64,000 nt of DNA, taken from the NCBI GenBank assembly GCA_030789695.1, contig CM061142.1, positions 145,733,637 to 145,797,636 on the forward strand, given 5' to 3'. A model generated the notes under the pieces. That model searched no databases. It was given only the letters and a program-made list of their open reading frames with translations, and had not been told where the DNA came from. Within the stretch, counting starts at the first letter, position 1, and the number at the start of each line of letters is the position of its first letter. The position numbers and the translations under genes are program-made. This stretch comes from Scilla litardierei. Its lineage: Eukaryota > Streptophyta > Magnoliopsida > Asparagales > Asparagaceae. Positions 21,197-31,485 of the stretch are shown here, one piece after another.

Positions 21197-23971
21197 TCAA
21201 TGCGGGATGTTTGGTGCATATGAGATGCACCCGTCAAACTTCCCGGGGAGCGCGCTTGGATTTGGACGTGGCGGCGTAGCGTTCTCCCTCGGAGGTCTCC
21301 TATCTCGAATAGTGTTGGGGGGAGGCTCCCCCAAGCTAGCATTTGCCCCGGTCAACGGCTTAACCGCCGATGCCGATTTCCGTACCGGCGGAGCTTTCTT
21401 TGGAGACTTTAATTTCGAGAGCTTGCAGAGCTCTCGAATCCTTGCGACATCAGCGTCGCCTTCATCTTCATCAGCGGAGAAGTCGGGGGAATCATCTTTA
21501 TTCTCTTCATCTTGGCCTAGACCCGGGCCTTCTTCAAATTCTTCATCGAAAAGAGCGCCGATTGAGTGAGGAATCGCCTCCTCTATCACCTCATCAAGGA
21601 GGTCCATGTAATCAAGCTCCTCGTGGTAAGGCATGTGCTTCATTGCCTTAGGAATGTGGAGCTCCACCTCGATGTTTCCGACGTTTAAGGTTAAGGTACC
21701 TTCGCGCACGTCGACGATGACTCCGGCGGTGGCGAGGAATGGGCATCCAAGTATCAATGAGGTGTCTCCCTCCTCCTTAACGTCCATGATGACGAAGTCA
21801 CATGGCAAGCATATTCCACCCGGGACTTGAAGTGGGATGTCCTCGGCGATCCCCACCGGCCTTGTTATCCGGCCATCGGCTAATTGAATGCGCATGTCGG
21901 TGGGTTTCAACTTTGTCCCGGTGTTAATCTTTAAGAACATGGAGAGGGGCATGAGACTCACACTAGCCCCAAGATCGACCAACGCCTTTTGAAGAGGCAC
22001 GCCGCCCAAAGTGCAAGGAATCCGAAAACTCCCCGGATCTTTAAATTTTGCCGGCTCCTTCTCTCTCTTGGTGAACCAAGAGCCCTCCTCGGCTAGCATG
22101 ATCTTCTCCTTCTTTTTCCTCCCCGAAATCAAGTCCTTCAAAAATTTAGCATACGTGGGGATCTCGACGATGGCGTCGAGGAAGGGGATGTTAAGGCTAA
22201 CTCCTCTTAGGTACTCGAGGAATTTCGCTAGCCTTTTCTCCATTTTCGCTTTCGCTAGTCTTTGGGGGAATGGGACCGGTGGCATGAAGCGCCTTTCCTC
22301 AATCAATTTTTCCGCTCTAGATTTCTCCTTGTCATGTGGCTCCTTCTCCTTATCAACCTCAACTACCGGCTCAAACGGCTCCAAGCTTTCCTCCACGGCC
22401 TCCTCGGTAGGAATCATAGCGGGGGAGGTGTCCTTCCCGCCTCTAGTAGTGACGGCAACTACGGCGTTGATGTGGCCCGTGTTGCCCCGTGGGTTTTGCT
22501 CCGGTTGCGCCGGCAATCTTTGAGTGTTCCGATTGAGCAACGCCAATTGCTCCGATATTTGAGCCACTACGGTATTAAGAGATTCTTGCCCCGCCTTCAA
22601 AGTAGCATTCACCTTATTTTGCTCGACCATGAACGCCTCCACTGTAGATTCGAAGTCGGATCGTTGTGGAGCTTGTGGAGGGTTTTGATTTTGATTCCTC
22701 CACCCTTGGTTGTATCCGGGAGGCCTATATGGTGGAACTTGTTGCTTCGGTTGAAAGTTTTGTTGTGGAGGCCCCCTCGGTGGATAGTTTTGTTGCTGGG
22801 GTGGTGGTGGTCGAGCTTGTTGAGGCGGTGGTTGTGGCGGGTTCAAGGCTCCTTCATTGTTGGTGTAGGAGAATCCCGGATGATTTCTTGCGGCCGGATT
22901 GGACCAATACCCTTGGTTCCCCGCAACATATTGTATTTGCTCCAAGGATCCTTCTCCTTGCTCTCCTCCCGAGTACATGACTTGAGATTGGTCTTGCCAA
23001 TCACACATTTGGTTGGTCGGTGCGGAGGTGGATGGGCTTCCTTGGGGCTCCGTGATAAATTTCTCCAATCTCTCCACCACCTTGTGGAGAGAATCAAATT
23101 TGCTCGTGAGCTCCGCTACGGCCTTCGCCTCGTAGATGCTAGTTGGCTTTAAAGAGGATGTGGAGTGTCCTCGCTCATCGCCCCATTGTTGGTTATTTGA
23201 GGCCATCTCCTCAATTAGGGCCGTAGCTTCCTCGGGAGTCTTTGACAAGATTGCACCATTCGCCGCGGCATCAATAATTTGCTTGGTCCCCGGTTGGAGA
23301 CCGTTGTAGAAGCTATGAACTAGCTCCCAATCCTCTATACTGTGGTGCGGGCATTGATGCTGCAAATCCTTAAAACGCTCCCATGCTTCATAGAGCGTCT
23401 CCTGTGGTCCTTGCTTGAAGGACATGAGAGCGCTCCGGATCTTCACCGTCTTGGATGGCGGATAAAATTTGTCAATAAATGCACTCGCCAACTCGTCCCA
23501 AGTGGTGAAGACACCCTCAGCTTGCGTCCTCAACCAATAGAGTGCCTTGTCCTTTAGCGTGAAGGGGAAGAGACGCAGTCTGATAGCATCGTTGGAGACC
23601 CCCGGCATCTGGAATGTGGCGCACTTCGACAAGAATAGTTGGATGTGGTAGTGGGGGTTCTCATGTGCGTTCCCATGAAATGGGTCTTGTTGCATCAAAA
23701 CCACCAATCCAGTCTTTAGCTCGAAGTTCTTGTCAGCCGCTAACCCCGGCATGGCAATGGACGAGGTGGTAGAAGAAGTCTTAGGCCGAAGCATATCTCG
23801 AATAGAGATTATCCTTGCCATCCATGCTGCCAATTCTTCAGGAGTTTCCGGGTTGGTCATATACCTCCCTTCCGGATCTTGTCTCTTTTCCGCTCTAAGT
23901 CTCCGCGCGGTACGTTCGATCTCAGGATCAAATAATAAGTCTTCTGGGTCCGCCGTAGATCTCGTGTTCAT
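21197..23971 (-). CDS. Athila-type gag-protease polyprotein
   Basis: Intact 924-aa ORF. Residues about 130-225 form the retrotransposon gag (capsid) domain with KALYWLRTQAEGVFTTWDEL and the SALMSFKQGPQETLYEAWER helix. Residues 378-432 are Pro/Gln-rich linker. An aspartic protease follows with active site DLGAS at 667-671 (DLGA is usual in this lineage) and a LILGCPF flap at about 739-745. Where related gags carry a CCHC knuckle, residues 320-345 keep only one Cys (C323), so the nucleocapsid finger is lost. The C-terminus is acidic, then basic. There is no RT after the protease; the frame ends 51 nt before the conserved hairpin. The product would form particles and process itself but could not copy RNA. 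Confidence 0.88.
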   Translation of the reverse strand: MNTRSTADPEDLLFDPEIERTARRLRAEKRQDPEGRYMTNPETPEELAAWMARIISIRDMLRPKTSSTTSSIAMPGLAADKNFELKTGLVVLMQQDPFHGNAHENPHYHIQLFLSKCATFQMPGVSNDAIRLRLFPFTLKDKALYWLRTQAEGVFTTWDELASAFIDKFYPPSKTVKIRSALMSFKQGPQETLYEAWERFKDLQHQCPHHSIEDWELVHSFYNGLQPGTKQIIDAAANGAILSKTPEEATALIEEMASNNQQWGDERGHSTSSLKPTSIYEAKAVAELTSKFDSLHKVVERLEKFITEPQGSPSTSAPTNQMCDWQDQSQVMYSGGEQGEGSLEQIQYVAGNQGYWSNPAARNHPGFSYTNNEGALNPPQPPPQQARPPPPQQQNYPPRGPPQQNFQPKQQVPPYRPPGYNQGWRNQNQNPPQAPQRSDFESTVEAFMVEQNKVNATLKAGQESLNTVVAQISEQLALLNRNTQRLPAQPEQNPRGNTGHINAVVAVTTRGGKDTSPAMIPTEEAVEESLEPFEPVVEVDKEKEPHDKEKSRAEKLIEERRFMPPVPFPQRLAKAKMEKRLAKFLEYLRGVSLNIPFLDAIVEIPTYAKFLKDLISGRKKKEKIMLAEEGSWFTKREKEPAKFKDPGSFRIPCTLGGVPLQKALVDLGASVSLMPLSMFLKINTGTKLKPTDMRIQLADGRITRPVGIAEDIPLQVPGGICLPCDFVIMDVKEEGDTSLILGCPFLATAGVIVDVREGTLTLNVGNIEVELHIPKAMKHMPYHEELDYMDLLDEVIEEAIPHSIGALFDEEFEEGPGLGQDEENKDDSPDFSADEDEGDADVARIRELCKLSKLKSPKKAPPVRKSASAVKPLTGANASLGEPPPNTIRDRRPPRENATPPRPNPSALPGKFDGCISYAPNIPH

Positions 23972-24105
23972 GCACAGGGGAAACAGAGTTTCAAAGAAAT
24001 GATTAATACCGTGGAAGGGTTAGGCAAGAAATAAGAAATAAAAATAATGATAATAATAAAAAGAAAAAGAATAGCTAGGGTGAAAAAGAATCAAACGCAA
24101 TCGCC

Positions 24106-24123
24106 TCCCCGGCAACGGCGCCA
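24106..24123 (-). promoter_or_regulatory. Primer binding site for tRNA-Asp
   Basis: The minus strand reads TGGCGCCGTTGCCGGGGA, complementary to the last 18 nt of plant tRNA-Asp(GTC) including CCA. It lies 6 nt downstream of the 5' LTR, the usual distance. This primer is characteristic of Athila/Tat elements. Confidence 0.9.
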
Positions 24124-24489
24124 AAAACTTGATCGCTCCGGGATGTGACCCCAAAGAACGGTTGTAGTTTTACCGCAAGCGCACGGTATAGCGGCGAGCG
24201 GGTATCGAACACAGGGAGGAAGAATGACCGTGCTTGCTCCGAATCAACCTGGCTATTTAAGAATAGAGAGAATTGCCTTGGGCGATCCTGTCACAATCGT
24301 CAGACAAGTGTGCGAAATATCAAATCAAATAAAGAACGTCTAGGGAATGGGGAATTCCCGTTACTCACCGTATTTCATAAATGTGGTTCGTCGGTATCAA
24401 AATTGCTAGAATGAGAATTTGGATGAACTAGTTGCAACTAAATGTAGAACCAAGCTCACGCTCTCGCGCTGTTGCCGGTCTATAGCTAT

Positions 24490-24793
24490 CCTAGGTTCGG
24501 GTCCAATCTCTTGCAAACCCTAGCCTAGGAAAGCTAGCATTAGGATCAACATCATCGTTCAATCGTGCACCGAGTCCAATCTCTTGCAAACTCGGTCCAC
24601 GATCTAGATTGAGATAGTTCCTACCCGTCCAATCTCTTGCAAACGAGTATCGGAATGGAATTGCAACCGGAAATCCTAGTATCGGTCCAATCTCTTGCAA
24701 ACCGATACTTCGAAAATCCGACTCCAACCCAATTCGGATTTCTAGGGCTTCCTATCAAATTGGGATCCAATCTCTTGCAAATCCCAATTGATA
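24490..24793 (-). other. Five hairpins with invariant 14-nt loop (5' LTR copy)
   Basis: Same five structures as at 14331-14634, with no change in loops or stems. If transcription starts upstream, they would be in the transcript leader between the R region and the PBS. The 78-aa minus-strand ORF through them, with alternating LQEIG and FARDWT, is only the loop read in two frames. Confidence 0.8.
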
Positions 24794-25270
24794 TGAATAC
24801 CTAGCTATCCGTAGTAAATCGATCTCAATCTAATCCCTAATAGCTATTATAGCTCAATTTCTACCAATTCAACACAAATAGGAAACAGGGCTTGTAGGGT
24901 TCATCCCCACGCCCCAAGACATGGAGACTACTCACAAATCATAGAAATAGCACAAAAATAATCAATGAAATAGGCAATGGAATTCATCACAACAATGATA
25001 TAAACAATAAAAATAGAGTTTTTGGGGAAGAGAGATGCAAACCAATGTAGTTCTTCAATTAATCCAACAAAAATCCAAGTTTTCCCTCTTCTCCAATCAC
25101 AAATAATAAAGCAAAAAGTAGTCTCAAAAAGCTGTAAAAAATCTAAGAGATGGCTCCCTAAACTAGGGTAAAAACAGGGCTTAAATAGCCCTCAAAATCG
25201 TCCAAAAATCCTGACCAAAACGCCCCTGAACAGCCTGTTTTCCGCAAATTTCGCTACAGGCAGCGCATCA

Positions 25271-25650
25271 CACTCGGCCGAGTGACAAAAGTCGCTCGGC
25301 CGAGTGAAAACCCTGTCATTTTCCAGTAAGTCGGGGGCTTCAGGGGTCTTCAGTTCGGGGGCGGCTCGGCCGAGTGAGCTATCGTCACTCGGCCGATGGC
25401 TTCACTGCACTCGGGCGGACGTGGTTTACCACTCGGCCGAGTGGGTCTTCTGAAGCTCAGATGGCCGAAAAACAGTAACTTCGATATTTTGGAGGGGCTT
25501 CGTCTGGGCGCCACTCGGGCGGACGTGGTATCATCACTCGGCCGATGTGGTCTCCGTCGCTCGGCCGAGTACACATGGAAATCGTGTCTGAACGGGTCGG
25601 CCGAGCAGTGTCTCGCTGGTCGGCCGAGTGGCTCCTCCACTCGGCCGAGT
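25271..25650. repeat. Array of CTCGGCCGAG palindromes (5' LTR copy)
   Basis: Counterpart of 15112-15490. One copy differs between the LTRs: CTCGGCTGAG on the left is an intact CTCGGCCGAG on the right (25296-25305). Confidence 0.85.
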
Positions 25651-25946
25651 GGGACACAATAAATGCCCATTCTGCTTATTTTGGCCTCCTCGTCGCTCCT
25701 GCGACGTCCATTCTTCTTCTGCTCCTCTCCAACAGCAAAATACCCCTCGGGGAGGTCGTCGGTGGCCGTCTAGAGTGAGCGCATCTCATGATCACTCCAA
25801 ATCACGCCAAATCACCTGAAATGCGACAAAAACAACAAATTGTGAAAAGCATCGCAATATCGTCGATATATCGTGAAAAACATGATTTGGGCGATCTAAA
25901 TGGCATGCAAACATGCGGAAAAAAGGTGTAAAATAAGGAGTGATCA

Positions 25947-26424
25947 AAACTCTACAGAAATTTTTCCTCCATAGCAATTCCAATCTTCAAGTTTGTTCTA
26001 CAACAAGTTCCATCCAGAACTTTGGAGATTCAATCACCTTCCTTGTACAATAATTCCATCAATTATAAAGGCTATAGGTGATATTGTTTCATACTCTTTC
26101 TTTACTTTATTTGGTGAATCTCTTGTTGAAGAGATTGTACAAGTTTGCAACATGAGGAGTGTTGGCATCTTTGTATGTTGGTTACTTGCGGGGAGCAAGT
26201 GTTTTAGTGGATTCAAATCTCTACGGTGTTGATGACTCGACGTATGATCACAAGGATCCGAACCAGGATAAAAATCTCCGTATTTTGTGTTTGTAATATT
26301 CTGGATTGTGTTCATTTATTTCCGCACTCTTATTGTAATTTTTTATTAACTTTTAATTTTGCAATATCGTTGTGATTTACACTATTCGCCCCCTCTAGTT
26401 ATTTGGTGTGCCAGGAGATCCAAC
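25947..26424 (+). repeat. Copia 5' LTR, second part
   Basis: Continuation of 13108-13970 after the nested element. It ends in CCAACA, the inverted complement of TGTTGG at 13108. Total LTR length without the insertion is about 1.34 kb. The T-rich text at 26300-26370 may hold the polyadenylation region. Confidence 0.75.
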
Positions 26425-26440
26425 ATTTGGATCAGAGCTA
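26425..26440 (+). promoter_or_regulatory. Copia primer binding site (initiator tRNA-Met type)
   Basis: TTTGGATCAGAGCTAC follows the LTR end. It matches the plant initiator-Met PBS TGGTATCAGAGC except for one missing T, so priming may be impaired. Confidence 0.65.
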
Positions 26441-26441
26441 C

Positions 26442-28205
26442 ATGGTTAAGATGGCCTACACATATCCGACGAACAATTCAACGTCTTCATCACAATTTCC
26501 AAAAGGGCACTCTACTACAAGGCCTCCACTATTCAATGGTTCCAACTACTCCTATTGGAATACACGGATTACGATATATCTTTAAAGCATCGACTACAAA
26601 CTTTGGAACATGTTGGAAACTCAATACGAGAAGCCTAAAACTCCATATGCCCAATGGACTGCTACTGACAAATCAGCTGCAACCCACAACTCTAAAGCAA
26701 TAAATGCATTATTCTGTGCCATGGACAAGAATGAATTCATTCGTGTCTCCCAGGCCAAATCAGCATATGACATCTGGCATACACTCCAGGTAACACATGA
26801 AGGAACTAATAAAGTTAAGGAAACTAAAATCTCTGTTCTTGCTCACAGGTTTGAGTTATTTAGAATGAAGGAGAATGAACCAATTGGAGAAATGATCACT
26901 CGGTTCACAGATATTGTGAACTCCTTAATAGCTCTTGGCAACACCTATTCTCAAACGGAACAAATAAGGAAGATTCTTCGTGCCTTAACATCAGAATGGG
27001 AGAAGAAGACTACAGCCATAGAAGAAGCCAATGACTTGTCAACTTTCACCGTTGAAATCTTGGTTGGTAACCTGATGGTCTACGAAGTACAACTTCAAAA
27101 TCGCAAAGAACAAACAGACACAAAGAAGAAAACTCTTGCCTTCACCGCTTCATCAGACACCGATGATTCAGACATGGACAATGATGACATGGCACTTATA
27201 ACAAGACACTTTAAAAAGTTTCTACGAAGAGGTAAGTTTGAAAGTTTTAAGCCCAAAACTACTGATGCTTCTTTGTGTTTTCAGTGTAACAGGCCTGGAC
27301 ATATGAAAAAGGATTGTCCGCTTCTTAAGCCAAAAGAAAGGGCATTCAACAACTGTAGAAAGGATAAGAAGTTCGAAAAGAAAAAGAAGTCATTAGCAGC
27401 AACATGATACTCTGCATCTTCAGAAGAAGAAGAAGAAGTCAACGATCAATCTAATGAAGAGAATGCCCATATGTGTTTTATGGCACAAAGTGATAATGAG
27501 GTAAGTAGATTAGATAATGAAGAGTTACTTGATGCTTTTAATGAATTATATACGAGATTCAAGAAATTGAATTCTCAACATAAGGCATTAGTTCCTTCTC
27601 ATCAAGAACTAACCTCTTTTTCTTCTTCATTGGATAGTCTAAAAATTGAGAAGGAAACATTATCTTCTCAAAATGATAAACTACTTCATGAAACTGAGAT
27701 TCTCAAATCTGAGAATCATAATATGATTTCACACATTTCTATTTTAGATAAGGATATTTCTTCTCTAAAGTTGAAATTTGATGATATGTCTTCTAACATT
27801 AGTAAGTTTAATAAAGGAAAGAATAATCTAGATGATTTACTTAGATTACAACATCCTGCTAATCATAGACAAGGTTTGGGATATAAGAGTACTCCCAAAT
27901 CCAATATTCTTGGTAATGTCATTTTAGAAAAGAAAAAGCATGTATTTATTAATGCAAAGAAAATTGATTTTTCTAATAATATGAAAAAGGAAACTATTCA
28001 TATTTCAAAGAAGACCAATTTTCTTACATCTTCTAAGAAAGCAATTATGCATAATATTTGGGTTCCCAAAGACATTTGCTTATATGATAAGGATTTATAT
28101 ATACATATATCTATATATATCTCTAACTTTATGCAAAATGTTATTCATTCTTCTAACTATTTGAAGAAACCAAATTCCACTTGGGTTTGGTTTCCTAAGG
28201 ACTAA
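26442..28205 (+). pseudogene. Copia gag with zinc knuckle and coiled-coil spacer, interrupted
   Basis: The start at ATG 26442 gives MVKMAYTYPTNN, followed by PPLFNGSNYSYWNTRI, the N-terminal gag motif of copia elements. The UBN2-type capsid region is at 26610-27100. A CCHC knuckle CFQCNRPGHMKKDC is at 27278-27319. A stop near 26583 and TGA at 27405-27407 break the frame; all pieces stay in frame 3, so these are point changes rather than rearrangements. The second piece (27471-28205) is a long Glu/Lys/Ser-rich coiled coil with heptad leucines, typical of the segment between gag and protease in this group. Confidence 0.8.
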
Positions 28206-28242
28206 TCCTAAGGACCCATAAAAAGGGGGGTACCAATATTTA

Positions 28243-28598
28243 TTGTTTATCTTTCAGGTTCCCATAAAAGAAAGATGGATACTAGATAGTGGATGTTCTA
28301 AACAGATGACCGGGAACATCAAACTTCTATCAACCGTACAATTCAAAGATGGTGGCACCGTTACTTTTGTTGATAACACCAAAGGTAAAGTAATTGGCAT
28401 TGGAATAGTTGGTGATCCAACTAAGCCAATCATCGAAAACATGCTCCTCATTGACGGTTTGAAACATAATCTCTTATCCATTTCTCAATTATGCGATAAA
28501 GATTTTAAAACAGTTTTCGAAAAGAATGCAAGCATCATATATGATTTTGATATGACTAATATTTTATTTCAAGGTAATCGTAAGAATTATATATATAT
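28243..28598 (+). pseudogene. Copia protease domain, truncated
   Basis: Contains ERWILDSGCSKQMTGN, where DSG is the aspartic protease active site, then HNLLSISQLCD, the conserved segment after the protease. The frame is 1, whereas gag is in frame 3, so an indel separates them. The sequence stops being copia-like at 28598, where the Helitron-like end begins. The ORF runs a few codons into that DNA, which is accidental. Confidence 0.82.
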
Positions 28599-28629
28599 AC
28601 TAGTCATTACCCGTGCCCATAGGGCACGG
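28599..28629 (-). terminator. Helitron-type 3' hairpin and CTAGT end
   Basis: 8-bp perfect stem CCGTGCCC/GGGCACGG (28611-28618 with 28622-28629), 3-nt loop, 7 nt to CTAGT (28599-28603). This hairpin is thought to signal the end of rolling-circle transposition in Helitrons. Confidence 0.55.
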
Positions 28630-28974
28630 TTTATTTAATGGCTGAGTTTTCCCCTCCCACAAATTTCAAGTTCCCCCAAATTTCAAGTTTTCCCACAAAA
28701 TTTAAAGTTTCCCCCCAAATTTAAGTTTTCCTCCAAAATTTAAGTCCCCCCATAATTGTCATTACCACCAAGGACAAACTTGCCACGTAGGACAAAGCTT
28801 TGTCCTAGTAGGATAAGATTCAAAATCTTCATAGAACTGAAAAAAAATTGCCGGAAGGGGTGAGAATAAAAAGTGTGGGTGTGTGTGTGGGGAGGGTCCA
28901 TAGGCAAAAATACAAAAACCGGGGTTGTATGTGCAAAATTCCCCACCTCCTCTTTTATCCCTCAAAATCTCATC

Positions 28975-30698
28975 ACTTATATTTTCTCTTATTCAATTTC
29001 CATGTTTTATATAATAGATATCCAATATCTCTTATCCAATTTCTCATGTCCAAATTCTCTTATCAATTTCTCTTGATAACATCCATCTTTTATATAATAG
29101 ATATCCCTTATCCAATTTCTCTTATCCAATATCTCTTATCCAATTTCTCTTGATAACATCTCTCGTTTGTAATATAGATATCTCTTATCCAATTTCTCTT
29201 GATAACATCACTCTTATCCAATTTCTATTGTCCAATATCTCTTATTCAATTTCTCTTGATAACATCCCTCTTTTATAATATAGATATCTCTTATCCAATT
29301 TCTCTTTTCCAATATCTCTAATCCAATTTCTCTTGATAACATCTCTCTTTTATAATATAGATATCTCTTATCCAATTTCTCATGTCCAATATCTCTTATC
29401 CAATTTCTCTTGATACCATCCCTCTGTTAAAATATAGATATCTCTTATCCAATTTCTCTTTTCCAATATCCCTTAGCCAATTTCTCTTGATAACATCCCT
29501 CTTTTATAATATAGATATCTCTTATCCAATCTCTCTAGATAACATACCTCTCTTATAATATAGATATCTCTTATCCAATTTCTCTTGTCCAATATCTCTT
29601 ATCCAATTTCTCTTGATAACATCCCTCTTTTATAATATAGATATCTCTTATCCAATTTCTCTTGATAACATCCCTCTCTTATAATATAGATATCTCTTAT
29701 CCAATTTCTCTTGTCCAATATCTCTTATCCAATTTCTCTTGATAACATCCCTCTTTTATAATATAGATATCTTTTATCCAATTTCTCCTTTCCAATATCT
29801 CTTATCCAATTTCTCTTGATAACATACCTCTTTTAAAATATAGATATCTCTTATCCAATTTCTCTTTTCCAATATCTCTTATCCAATTTCTCTTTATAAC
29901 ATCCCTCTTTTATAATATAGATATCTCTTATCCAATTTCTCATGTCCAATATCTCTTATCCAATTTCTCTTGATAACACCCCTCTTTTATAATATAGATA
30001 TCTCTTATCCAATTTCTCTTGATAACATCCCTCTCTTATAATATAGATATCTCTTATCCAATTTCTCTTGTCCAATATCTCTTATCCAATATCTCTTGAT
30101 AACATCCCTCTTTTATAATATAGATATCTCTTAACCAATTTCTCTTTTCCAATATCTCTTATCCAATTTCTCTTTATAACATCCCTCTTTTATAATATAG
30201 ATATCTCTTATCCAATTTCTCATGTCCAATATCTCTTATCCAATTTCTTTTGATAACATCCCTCTTTTATAATATAGATATCACTTATACAATTTCTCTT
30301 TTCCAATATCTCTTATCCAATTTCTCTAGATAACATCCCTCTTTTATAATATAGATATCTCTTATCCAATTTCTCTTGTCCAATATCTCTTATCCAATTT
30401 CTCTTGATAACATCCCTCTTTTATAATATAGATATCTCTTATCCAATTTCTTTTTTCCAATATCTCTTATCCAATTTCTCTTGATAACATCCCTCTTTTA
30501 TAATATAGATATCTCTTATCCAATTTCTCTTGTCTAATATCTCTTATCCAATTTATCTTGATAACATCCCTCTTTTATAATATAGATATCTCTTATCCAA
30601 TCTCTCTTGATAACATCCCTCTCTTATAATATAGATATCTCTTATCCAATTTCTCTTGTCCAATATCTCTTATCCAATTTCTCTTGATAACATCCCTC

Positions 30699-30703
<5 letters not shown>
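28975..30703. repeat. Tandem satellite array, about 77-bp unit with a shorter variant
   Basis: More than twenty copies of a unit running from ATAGATATCTCTTATCC to CATCCCTCTTTTATAAT. The long form holds two CTTATCCAATTTCTCTT halves separated by TCCAATATCT. The short form (about 51 bp, for example at 29513 and 29640) lacks one half. The array is AT-rich with no ORF; at its left end the units are less regular. Confidence 0.88.

Positions 30704-30762
<59 letters not shown>
30704..30762. repeat. TA dinucleotide microsatellite
   Basis: Uninterrupted (AT)n of about 29 units at the centre of the foldback, where the satellite switches strand. Likely cruciform-prone and length-variable. Confidence 0.9.
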
Positions 30763-30768
<6 letters not shown>

Positions 30769-31011
30769 AAAACAGGGATGTTATCATGGGTTATTGGATA
30801 AGAGTTTTTGTATAAGAGATGAGAAATTAGGTATAAATGGGGGGTGTTATTAAGAGCAATTGGATAAGATAAGAGAAATTGGATAAGATAAGAGAAATTG
30901 GATAAGTGAAGAGAAATTGAGTTTGGGGGGAACTATTTGATATGTGGTTTGAAATTTTAAATTTGAAACAAAATTTGTGGGGGAATTAAATTTTGGGGGA
31001 AGAAAAATGTT

Positions 31012-31485
31012 TTGGGGGGAACCAGAGACAACAACCCAACGTTATCATGCTCTATCTTCATTCAACAGACAACCGATGTGCTGCTCCTTCATCTTCTCTT
31101 CGGGCGAAATCACCACAACAGAATTTTAATCCCAGAAATCTCTGAAACCCTAGAAATTTTGCCCCCAAAATCATCTCTATTCATACGAAAACCCCCACGA
31201 AACCCTAGCAATTTCCCCACGAAATCGTCTCTCTTCTTGCGAAAACCCCCACGAAACCCTAGCAATTTCCCCCCGAAAAAAATCATCTCTTCGACAACAG
31301 GTGAGGGCTTTTCTACAATTCCTTACACCCCCTCCGAAAATCATCTCTCTTCGGCATCAGGTGCTGGCTTTTCTACTTCCTTCTTCTTCGTTGCGTCATT
31401 TTTTTATGTCTTTTGTGTTGATGAGACCACCACTATGCTCTTGCAAGAAAGTGAATGGGAGAAAAAGGCCGATGTGTCCTCTTGA
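31012..31485 (+). other. Gene-like leader with short tandem repeats
   Basis: A 157-aa reading frame rich in Pro/Ser, partly built from three units of about 54 bp around GAAACCCTAGCAATTTCCCC (31146, 31199, 31254). AAACCCTAG text is common in plant 5' leaders. No domain is recognised; this may be a transcribed leader of the gene-like region rather than a protein. Confidence 0.25.

Larger units (their letters stand above)
13971..25946 (-). mobile_element. Young Athila-type LTR retrotransposon lacking pol
   Basis: A 12-kb element on the minus strand: 5' LTR 24130-25946, PBS for tRNA-Asp, gag-protease ORF (21197-23971), ORF-1-like ORF (17809-20046), PPT, 3' LTR 13971-15786. The flanking pentamers are AACCT (13966-13970) and AAACT (25947-25951), a likely target duplication with one change. 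The two LTRs differ at only about fourteen positions by eye over about 1.8 kb, so the insertion is recent. There is no RT, RNase H or integrase; only 1.1 kb of non-coding sequence separates the two ORFs. It must borrow pol functions if it moves. Confidence 0.88.
24130..25946 (-). repeat. Athila-type 5' LTR
   Basis: Partner of 13971-15786. As the 5' LTR it should hold the promoter; on the minus strand it begins at 25946. It includes the hairpin family at 24490-24793 and the palindrome array at 25271-25650. Confidence 0.9.
13108..28598 (+). mobile_element. Copia element, 5' LTR to protease, with a nested Athila insertion
   Basis: The LTR starts TGTTGG at 13108 and ends CCAACA at 26424, a perfect 6-bp terminal inverted repeat. 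It was split by the Athila-type element at 13971-25946. A PBS-like sequence, a gag with zinc knuckle, a coiled-coil spacer and the start of the protease domain follow. The element stops abruptly at 28598 at the Helitron-like terminus; integrase, reverse transcriptase, RNase H and 3' LTR are not found later in the window. Point stops in gag show decay. Confidence 0.8.
28650..31020. repeat. Large imperfect inverted repeat (foldback)
   Basis: The left outer arm (28650-28760) repeats CCCCCAAATTTAAG-like text, and the right outer arm (30950-31020) carries its complement, such as AAATTTTGGGGGAAG. Inside, the left arm is the CTTATCCAATTTCTC satellite and the right arm (30770-30915) has GAGAAATTGGATAAG copies and GGGATGTTATCATGGG, the complement of satellite text. 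The TA tract sits at the turn. The arms are very unequal in length (about 1.9 kb versus 0.25 kb). Confidence 0.65.

Noticed and set aside
22262..23152. 296-aa plus-strand ORF
   Set aside because: It is antisense to the gag-protease ORF on the minus strand, which has the domains; the plus frame is an Arg/Leu-rich shadow of the Gln/Pro codons.
24101..24123. tRNA-Asp gene
   Set aside because: Only the last 18 nt of the tRNA are matched, next to an LTR; this is a primer binding site.
24491..24727. 78-aa minus ORF in the LTR with repeated LQEIG and FARDWT
   Set aside because: The repeats are the invariant hairpin loop read in two frames; the structure explains them better than a protein.
28975..30703. 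CRISPR-like array
   Set aside because: The units are directly adjacent with no unique spacers; a eukaryotic satellite.
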